Assembly (NCBI GenBank): GCA_003154855.1
Contig: PMEV01000445.1
Coordinates: 10,819 to 23,309 of the forward strand
Direction: 5' to 3'
From: Bryobacterales bacterium
GTDB lineage: Bacteria > Acidobacteriota > Terriglobia > Bryobacterales > Bryobacteraceae
DNA length: 12,491 nt
Of the stretch, positions 7,078 to 11,472 are shown one piece after another. The translations under genes were made by a program, and so were the position numbers. A model generated the notes under the pieces. That model did not search any database and was not told the DNA's origin. It worked only from the letters and a program-made list of their open reading frames with translations. The first letter of the stretch is position 1. Each line of letters starts with the position of its first letter.

Positions 7078-9221
7078 GCCAGGTAGTGAATTTCACGTTG
7101 CATGATGAAGTCGCTGTGATCGCGCTCGCCAACCCTCCGGTGAACGCTCTCACCGTGGAAGTCCACCAGGGGATTCAAGCCGCGCTTCGCTCGGCCGGCG
7201 CCGATCCCCATGTCCACGCCGTGGTCCTCGTGGGCGCGGGCGCCAACTTTTGTGGCGGCGTGGATTTGCGGGAGATTCGCCAGATCGTTGCCGGCGAGAG
7301 GCCGCGCAGTTGCCTGTTGCCTCTGGCCTTGCTCCGGGAGATTGAGGATTCCACGAAACCGGTCCTGGCGGCGATTCACGGAACGGCCCTCGGTGGTGGC
7401 CTGGAACTGGCGATGAGTGCGCATTACCGTGTGTGCTCTGGGTCAGCCCGGTTGGGACAGCCCGAGGTGAAGGTCGGGCTGATCCCTGGCGCGGGCGGCA
7501 CTCAGCGTTTGCCGCGCCTGGTAGGCGTGGGCAACGCCGTCGAAATGTGCGCCTTCGGCGAGCCCATCTCCGCCCAGGAAGCGCTGTCGCTAGGTCTGGT
7601 CGACCGAATCATCGCCGGCGACCTCCTGGAGGAGGCGGTTGCCTTTGCGCGCCAGGCGATCGGCAAGCCGGCGCCCCGTACTCGCGAGCGCGGCGACAAG
7701 CTCTCCGGCGCGGCCCCGGAGCTTTTTGACGCCGCACGAGAACGCGCCCGCAAGACCAGGCGCGGGCAACTGGCTCCGCTGGCCGCTATCGACGCCGTGG
7801 AGGCGGCGTCAAAGCTTTCGTTCGAAGACGGATGCCTGCGCGAAACGGAGCTTTTCGACGGCTGCCTCGGCTCGACCCAATCCCAGGCCATGATCCACGC
7901 CTTCTTTGCCGAGCGGGCTGTTTCGAAGGTGCCGGATGTCTCCGTGGAAACGCGGGTTTTCGACATCCGGCGCGTGGCGATCATCGGCGCAGGCACCATG
8001 GGCGGCGGAATCGCCATGGCTTTCGCCAACGCCGGCATCCCCACCCTCTTGAAGGACGCGAGCCACGTGGCGCTGGATCGTGGCATGTCCTCCATCTCCA
8101 GGAATTACGCAGCCGCCGTGAAAAAGGGCGCGCTTCCGCAGCGAACGATGGACGAGCGACTGGCGCTCATTGCTCCGCAGCTCTCCTACTTCGGCTTCGA
8201 GAAGGCGGATCTCATCGTGGAAGCTGTGTTCGAGGATATGGGTGTCAAAAGAGGGGTGTTCGCCGAGCTCGACAGCATCGCCAAGCCGTCCTGTGTCCTG
8301 GCCTCCAACACGTCCACGCTGGACATCGATCAAATGGCATCCGCGACAAAGCGCCCCGAAGCGGTCGTCGGCCTTCACTTCTTCAGCCCGGCCAACGTCA
8401 TGCGTCTTCTGGAAATCATACGCGGCCGAGCCACCAGCAAGGAGGTGATCGCGACTTCCATGGCGCTCGCCCGAAGGCTCGGCAAAATCGGGGTGGTGGC
8501 GCGAAACTGCCTGGGCTTCATCGGCAGCCGGATGATGGAGCCGTACTGGCGGGAGGCGGAGTTCCTGGTGGAGGAAGGGGCATCCGTCGAAGAGGTCAAC
8601 CAGGCGCTGTATGACTTTGGGATGGCCATGGGGCCGCTGGCCATGGCCGATCTGGTGGGCCTCGATATTGCCTGGCGCATCCGGCAGGTGTTTCGCGAAG
8701 TGGCGAATCCCGGCGTGCGGCAGCCGCGGGTCATCGACCTCCTCTACAAGATGGGCCGGTTCGGCCAGAAGACCGGGCGCGGCTGGTCCAGTTATGACGC
8801 GGCGCGAAAGCCATCCGTGGACCCGGAAACCACGGCTCTGATCGAACAAGCCGCGCGGGAGGGGGGAATCGAACGCCGCCGCATTCCGACGCAGGAGATT
8901 GTCGACCGTTGCGTGTACGCCTTGGTCAACCAAGGCGCACGGTTATTGGAGGAAGGCATTGCGCTGCGCGCCTCCGACATCGACGTTGTCTATCTGACGG
9001 GATTCGGTTTCCCCGTCTGGCGCGGCGGACCCATGTTCTACGCCGATATTGTCGGTTTGCCGCAAGTCTTGAAAAGGATCGAGGAGTGGGAAGCTAAACA
9101 CGGCCCCGGCTTGTGGACGCCCGCGCCGCTGCTTAGGCGCCTGGCCGGAGCAGGCCATACCTTTTCCTCGCTTCCAATGCGCCCTAACCAACGGTGTCCC
9201 GCGCCTGCTTCAATCACCTAA
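7074..9221 (+). CDS. fadB: Bifunctional enoyl-CoA hydratase / 3-hydroxyacyl-CoA dehydrogenase
   Basis: 715-residue multifunctional beta-oxidation enzyme. Residues about 1-200 are a crotonase-fold enoyl-CoA hydratase with both catalytic glutamates, E111 (GGGLELAM) and E131 (GQPEVKVGL), 20 residues apart as in rat hydratase E144/E164. From about 299 a 3-hydroxyacyl-CoA dehydrogenase follows: NAD loop GAGTMGGG (305-312) and catalytic pair H435 (GLHFFSP) and E447 (LLEII), spaced 12 as in the human enzyme. Two C-terminal 3HCDH helical domains follow (about 485-580 and 625-700; GFGFPVWRGGPM in the second). It would carry steps two and three of the cycle after FadE. The order resembles FadB/FadJ and peroxisomal EHHADH; fadB is used loosely. 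About 19 residues after the usual C-terminal end are unlike the family. No thiolase gene follows; the next genes are on the other strand. Confidence 0.93.
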   Translation: MSQVVNFTLHDEVAVIALANPPVNALTVEVHQGIQAALRSAGADPHVHAVVLVGAGANFCGGVDLREIRQIVAGERPRSCLLPLALLREIEDSTKPVLAAIHGTALGGGLELAMSAHYRVCSGSARLGQPEVKVGLIPGAGGTQRLPRLVGVGNAVEMCAFGEPISAQEALSLGLVDRIIAGDLLEEAVAFARQAIGKPAPRTRERGDKLSGAAPELFDAARERARKTRRGQLAPLAAIDAVEAASKLSFEDGCLRETELFDGCLGSTQSQAMIHAFFAERAVSKVPDVSVETRVFDIRRVAIIGAGTMGGGIAMAFANAGIPTLLKDASHVALDRGMSSISRNYAAAVKKGALPQRTMDERLALIAPQLSYFGFEKADLIVEAVFEDMGVKRGVFAELDSIAKPSCVLASNTSTLDIDQMASATKRPEAVVGLHFFSPANVMRLLEIIRGRATSKEVIATSMALARRLGKIGVVARNCLGFIGSRMMEPYWREAEFLVEEGASVEEVNQALYDFGMAMGPLAMADLVGLDIAWRIRQVFREVANPGVRQPRVIDLLYKMGRFGQKTGRGWSSYDAARKPSVDPETTALIEQAAREGGIERRRIPTQEIVDRCVYALVNQGARLLEEGIALRASDIDVVYLTGFGFPVWRGGPMFYADIVGLPQVLKRIEEWEAKHGPGLWTPAPLLRRLAGAGHTFSSLPMRPNQRCPAPASIT

Positions 9222-9296
9222 CGCACAGACCGCAGGAAACGCTCATCTCATTACAATCCTAATGTGATCGGACACGGCACTCCGATTTCCGCCTGT

Positions 9297-9308
9297 CCAG
9301 GTACCTGG
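9297..9308. repeat. 12-bp perfect palindrome between convergent genes
   Basis: CCAGGTACCTGG reads identically on both strands. It is followed at once by the smaller dyad TGGTCACCA. It lies in the 112-bp gap between the fadB-like stop (9221) and the HEPN gene stop (9334). With no loop and no T-run it is not a standard terminator. A protein-binding site is possible, but chance cannot be excluded. Confidence 0.6.
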
Positions 9309-9333
9309 TCACCAAGGGGTCCGGGCAGCGGCA

Positions 9334-9780
9334 TCAGGGCGCGTATTCCGGACAGTTCTTCGTGATCCAGGCCCGGACTGAGGAGCGCAAGGAGAGTGCA
9401 AGCGAGCGCATTTCTTCGGCCTCAAGATCGGACACGGTCTCGGCGCGTTCGTAGTCGGTGATGTTGCGCTTCTTGCGGAAGAGATCGAACTTGCGCACGG
9501 TCTTGGCGTCTGCCCCGACGGTGAACTCCAGCGACTGAATCACCCGGAAGTGATGGTTGGAGCGCTCAGCCTGGTAGCCTGAGGCTGCCAGTGCCGCTGT
9601 GGCAAGCTGCAGGGCCGCGTTGTACGCGATATTGAAGCGCCAATCGGCCACCAGTCCGGTGGTCTGACAGGCTTCAAGATCGCGATCAACGACGGCGAGC
9701 AGGTCGGCGATTTCCTGCTGGCTTGTCTTGTGCGCCCTCACCCACCCGAAGCTGAGCCAGTCCTGCAAGCTCACTGTCAT
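9334..9780 (-). CDS. HEPN-domain protein, partner of the MNT gene
   Basis: 148-residue, mainly helical protein. Visible blocks are GWVRAHKTSQQEIADLL (12-28), DWRFNIAYNAALQL (46-59) and FRKKRNITDYE (101-111), the pattern of small HEPN proteins encoded after minimal nucleotidyltransferases. The HEPN ribonuclease motif is normally R-x4-6-H (often followed by x-Y, the AMPylated tyrosine in HepT); here the segment is R105-N106-x-x-x-Y110 with no histidine, so RNase activity is uncertain. The first ATG is at 9780 (TTG/GTG codons at 9786/9783 are also in frame). No clear Shine-Dalgarno is seen, and the first ~32 codons lie inside the end of the MNT gene in another frame, so translation is probably coupled. 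It may be the toxin of a MNT-HEPN pair, or a non-toxic regulatory partner. Confidence 0.78.
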   Translation of the reverse strand: MTVSLQDWLSFGWVRAHKTSQQEIADLLAVVDRDLEACQTTGLVADWRFNIAYNAALQLATAALAASGYQAERSNHHFRVIQSLEFTVGADAKTVRKFDLFRKKRNITDYERAETVSDLEAEEMRSLALSLRSSVRAWITKNCPEYAP

Positions 9781-10369
9781 CACCAATCAAAAAAACCTTA
9801 GATCCTGCGACGACACTCGTCAGGAAGTGTCGGCCTTCGGCAAGTTTACGACAAAACTCCTCCGACCTGTAAACCGAGGGATTCACCTCTCGACCGAGGT
9901 CGCGCTGAGTGCCGGCAAACGCCAATACAACATCATCCAATGAAACCCGGCTTCCCACAACCATCACGTCGATATCGCTCGCCGCAGTCTCGCTTCCGGT
10001 CGCCACAGACCCGTAGATGAACGCTACCTCGATGCCGCTTTGAAGGGGCTGCAGAGCCGCACGTAGCGCTTCCGCAACCCCGAAGGTTTTCAGCACAAGG
10101 CTGCGCAACTCCCCGTAGATTGGACATTCTGGATTTGCCTGGTAGTACGTTTGGATGCCATCCATCGTTCGGGTGATGATTCCCGCCTTCCAAAGCTGTA
10201 GAAGTTCGCGCTGCACGGTGCCCGTTCCAAGCCGTACAGCACGGACGATCTGCCGGAAATAGAAATGCCGGTCGCCGTGGCCAAAGAGGGTACGAAGCAC
10301 TGCCTGACGCGTCGCTCCGAAGAGCGCCGACCCGATCAAGTTTTCACGCGGAAGCGTGTGTGCACCCAT
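9686..10369 (-). CDS. Winged-helix MNT nucleotidyltransferase-domain regulator
   Basis: 227 residues from the ATG chosen here. Residues about 15-78 form a winged helix (FYFRQIVRAVRLGTGTVQRE, then a wing ending in YYQANP). Residues about 113-200 are a minimal nucleotidyltransferase domain with a complete GSx10DxD motif, GSVATGSETAASDID (G120, S121, D132, D134). In MntA/HepT systems such proteins AMPylate and neutralise the HEPN toxin; the added DNA-binding domain suggests self-repression as well. Possible starts are ATG 10390 and ATG 10369 (seven codons apart); the frame is also open much further upstream but that part lacks family character. ATG 10369 is preferred because a strong promoter covers 10390 and places the transcript start near 10372. 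The C-terminal ~32 codons overlap the HEPN gene in another frame. Confidence 0.82.
   Translation of the reverse strand: MGAHTLPRENLIGSALFGATRQAVLRTLFGHGDRHFYFRQIVRAVRLGTGTVQRELLQLWKAGIITRTMDGIQTYYQANPECPIYGELRSLVLKTFGVAEALRAALQPLQSGIEVAFIYGSVATGSETAASDIDVMVVGSRVSLDDVVLAFAGTQRDLGREVNPSVYRSEEFCRKLAEGRHFLTSVVAGSKVFLIGDDSELAGLAQLRVGEGAQDKPAGNRRPARRR
10345..10358 (-). repeat. Small inverted repeat in the first codons of the MNT gene
   Basis: CACGC and GCGTG are separated by four bases (GGAA on the plus strand). In the mRNA this would form a 5-bp hairpin just after the start codon of an almost leaderless message, where it could affect initiation. Short, so it may be chance. Confidence 0.4.
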
Positions 10370-10373
10370 AATA

Positions 10374-10396
10374 GGTACGATTGTACCCATTGTGGG
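10374..10396. promoter_or_regulatory. Candidate autoregulatory operator of the MNT-HEPN operon
   Basis: Two overlapping dyads cover the -10 and spacer of the MNT promoter: GGTAC-GATT-GTACC (10374-10387) and CCCA-TTG-TGGG (10386-10396). On the minus strand the nine-base word ATGGGTRCA also occurs twice, beginning at 10390 and 10369, a spacing of 21 bp or two helical turns. A winged-helix protein is encoded directly downstream, so self-repression is the obvious reading. Binding is inferred, not shown. Confidence 0.45.
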
Positions 10397-10408
10397 ATCG
10401 ACTGTCAA
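10380..10408 (-). promoter_or_regulatory. Sigma70-type promoter of the MNT-HEPN operon
   Basis: On the minus strand TTGACA (10403-10408) is followed after exactly 17 bp by TACAAT (10380-10385). This is a perfect -35 and a five-of-six -10 at the ideal spacing, the best promoter match in the window. The start point would fall about 10371-10373, two to four bases before ATG 10369 and downstream of ATG 10390. Confidence 0.65.
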
Positions 10409-10512
10409 CGCAAAGGTCCCGGCGCAACTCGGCGCACAGCCCCACGGAGAAGGTGTTCGCAGACCGATTACGCCTCCCCGGCTCGGGCCCTCTAGGCGCG
10501 AAAGGGGAACCT

Positions 10513-10559
10513 GAGCCATCGTCCGAGCGTCTGCGCCCCGTGGTCTTCGGCGATGGCTC
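10513..10559. repeat. Long inverted repeat able to form a 13-bp stem
   Basis: GAGCCATCG (10513-10521) pairs with CGATGGCTC (10551-10559), and inside it CCGA (10523-10526) pairs with TCGG (10547-10550), leaving one unpaired T at 10522 and a 20-nt loop. The stem is GC-rich and could form in RNA from either strand. No T-run follows, so it is not a simple terminator. It might be an attenuator, a structured small RNA or the end of a mobile fragment. Confidence 0.55.
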
Positions 10560-10645
10560 GAGTTCGCCCACGGCTTTGCGGGAAGAACGACATCGGCGCG
10601 GAGAGGCGGCGGTCTGAGGGCTCCGTGCGTTCTTGTGTCCAAATA

Positions 10646-10668
10646 TGGCGGTGAAAGTTCTCCCGCCA
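10646..10668. repeat. 6-bp inverted repeat downstream of brnA
   Basis: TGGCGG (10646-10651) and CCGCCA (10663-10668) flank an 11-nt loop. Read on the minus strand it lies about 57 bp after the brnA stop and is followed by TATTTGG, only a weak U-tract. It may be an inefficient terminator for brnTA. Confidence 0.35.
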
Positions 10669-10710
10669 ACCACGCCGCTTCTATATGGCGAGGCCGTCCA
10701 GGATGCAAGC

Positions 10711-10740
10711 CACGCGGAGCCGCGTCACGCGGAGCCGCGT
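10711..10740. repeat. Tandem pair of a 15-bp near-palindromic unit
   Basis: CACGCGGAGCCGCGT occurs twice, perfectly and head-to-tail (10711-10725 and 10726-10740). Each unit contains the dyad ACGCGG-AG-CCGCGT. The right copy encodes the last codons of brnA (Arg-Gly-Ser-Ala), and the junction of the copies falls in its stop codon. The unit could fold into a hairpin at the end of the brnTA transcript. Confidence 0.9.
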
Positions 10741-11003
10741 TCTCTTTGGAGGGCCTCGTGCAAGAGCATCTTGATATAGGTCTGATACGGAAGCCCCCTG
10801 TCCTGGGCCAGATCCTGGGCGATCTTGAGATCGGGCACTGGCAGGCGCATGGTGACGGTCTTCAAGGGCGCCGCCCGCCTCGCTTTGCCCGACTTGATCG
10901 CGCGTTTCATGATCTCGGTGGCCACTTCCGGATGGCTATCCCACCACACGGCCTCTTCAGCTTCGTTTCGGAACTTCGGAATTGCGATCCGCTTTTTCGG
11001 CAT
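10725..11003 (-). CDS. brnA: BrnA/CopG-family antitoxin
   Basis: 92-residue protein of the CopG-type antitoxin group that accompanies BrnT toxins. The N-terminal half has the family's acidic/aromatic segment (IPKFRNEAEEAVWWDSHPE, about 8-26). The C-terminal half is a ribbon-helix-helix: a basic beta strand (KTVTMRLP, 48-55) followed by two helices (DLKIAQDLAQDRG and PYQTYIKMLLHEALQRE). Such proteins bind the toxin and repress their own promoter. ATG 11003 is preferred because GAGGGG lies 8 bases upstream; a GTG two codons earlier (11009) would overlap the brnT stop by four bases. The gene directly follows brnT, the usual order for this family. The stop codon lies in a duplicated 15-bp unit, so the last few residues may be recent. 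Confidence 0.82.
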   Translation of the reverse strand: MPKKRIAIPKFRNEAEEAVWWDSHPEVATEIMKRAIKSGKARRAAPLKTVTMRLPVPDLKIAQDLAQDRGLPYQTYIKMLLHEALQRERGSA

Positions 11004-11005
11004 AC

Positions 11006-11272
11006 TCACTTCCCCTCAAAATAGAGTCGTTGCTGCTCCCCGGTCATCCCATACGCTGTGACGACCCGGATCTTGTCGTTTCGTTCGGTGTAGAGGACCG
11101 TGAGCAGCCGCCCCGACTTGGTACGCCCAAAACAGAGCACCCGTTCTTCCCGTTCGTGATGTTTAACATCGGCTTCCAAGGGTTCGATGAGGACTGCTTC
11201 TTCAGCTTCCTCGGGAGTGATGCGGTGCCGTGCGATGTGCTTTCGGTTCTCGGCGTCCCACTCGAACGTCGT
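11006..11272 (-). CDS. brnT: BrnT-like ribonuclease toxin with non-canonical (ACG) start
   Basis: 88-residue frame with BrnT features: the N-terminal FEWD signature followed by RHRITPEEAEEAV, a central strand region (RVLCFGRTKSGRLLTVLYTE), and a C-terminal VVTAYGMTGEQQRLYFEG matching the family's ARxMTxxERRxY end. BrnT proteins have a RelE-like fold and cleave RNA to stop translation; BrnA neutralises them. The expected N-terminus is M-T-F-E-W-D, but here the codons are ACG-ACG-TTC-GAG, with an in-frame TAA just upstream (11276-11278) and no ATG, GTG or TTG near the beginning. Either ACG at 11270-11272 is used, the start was lost by a T-to-C change, or a frameshift separated the frame from ATG 11288. 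The rest is intact and almost full length. The stop lies two bases before the brnA ATG. Confidence 0.72.
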   Translation of the reverse strand, partial: TTFEWDAENRKHIARHRITPEEAEEAVLIEPLEADVKHHEREERVLCFGRTKSGRLLTVLYTERNDKIRVVTAYGMTGEQQRLYFEGK

Positions 11273-11308
11273 GCTTTACAGGGTACATACTTGGTAAAGC
11301 CAGGTCAA
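11273..11308 (-). promoter_or_regulatory. Putative brnTA promoter and operator
   Basis: On the minus strand TTGACC (11303-11308) is followed after 17 bp by TACCCT (11280-11285), a moderate sigma70 match. A 7-bp dyad, GCTTTAC (11273-11279) and GTAAAGC (11294-11300), brackets the -10 region with a half-site spacing of 21 bp (two helical turns). This is a plausible binding site for the ribbon-helix-helix antitoxin. A perfect GCCCGCGGGC palindrome abuts the -35 (11309-11318). Confidence 0.45.
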
Positions 11309-11472
11309 GCCCGCGGGCCTCCCTCCGCAAAAGGCCTTCGGCACTCGGCGAAGCGGGAACAACTTCGCGCGGCGCCGTCCTCCGCCAGGAAGATGCCGGC
11401 CTGCCAATGCGCCTGCTATTCTGACAGGTTTAAGAGCGGAGTCCGCAGGCCGTATCAAGACAGGAGCTTCCG

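Larger units (their letters stand above)
10391..10724. other. 334-bp spacer without a convincing gene
   Basis: This gap lies between the brnA stop and the earliest MNT start. Open frames cross it on both strands, but their translations are Arg/Pro/Ser-rich and show no recognisable domain. It holds the MNT promoter, a long imperfect inverted repeat (10513-10559), a shorter one (10646-10668) and one unit of a 15-bp tandem repeat next to brnA. It could be a leader/terminator region or a degraded gene remnant. Confidence 0.6.

Noticed and set aside
7809..8933. 374-codon minus-strand open frame opposite the fadB-like gene
   Set aside because: No recognisable domain, and it is antisense to intact catalytic motifs of the dehydrogenase domain.
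9222..9333. Intrinsic terminator after the fadB-like gene
   Set aside because: A palindrome is present but has no loop and no T-run on either strand.
10391..10708. N-terminal extension of the MNT protein to an ATG at 10708
   Set aside because: The extra ~106 residues are Arg/Pro-rich without family similarity and cross the promoter; the recognisable protein begins near 10390/10369.
10711..10740. CRISPR-like or integron-type repeat array
   Set aside because: Only two directly abutting 15-bp copies with no spacers and no associated genes.
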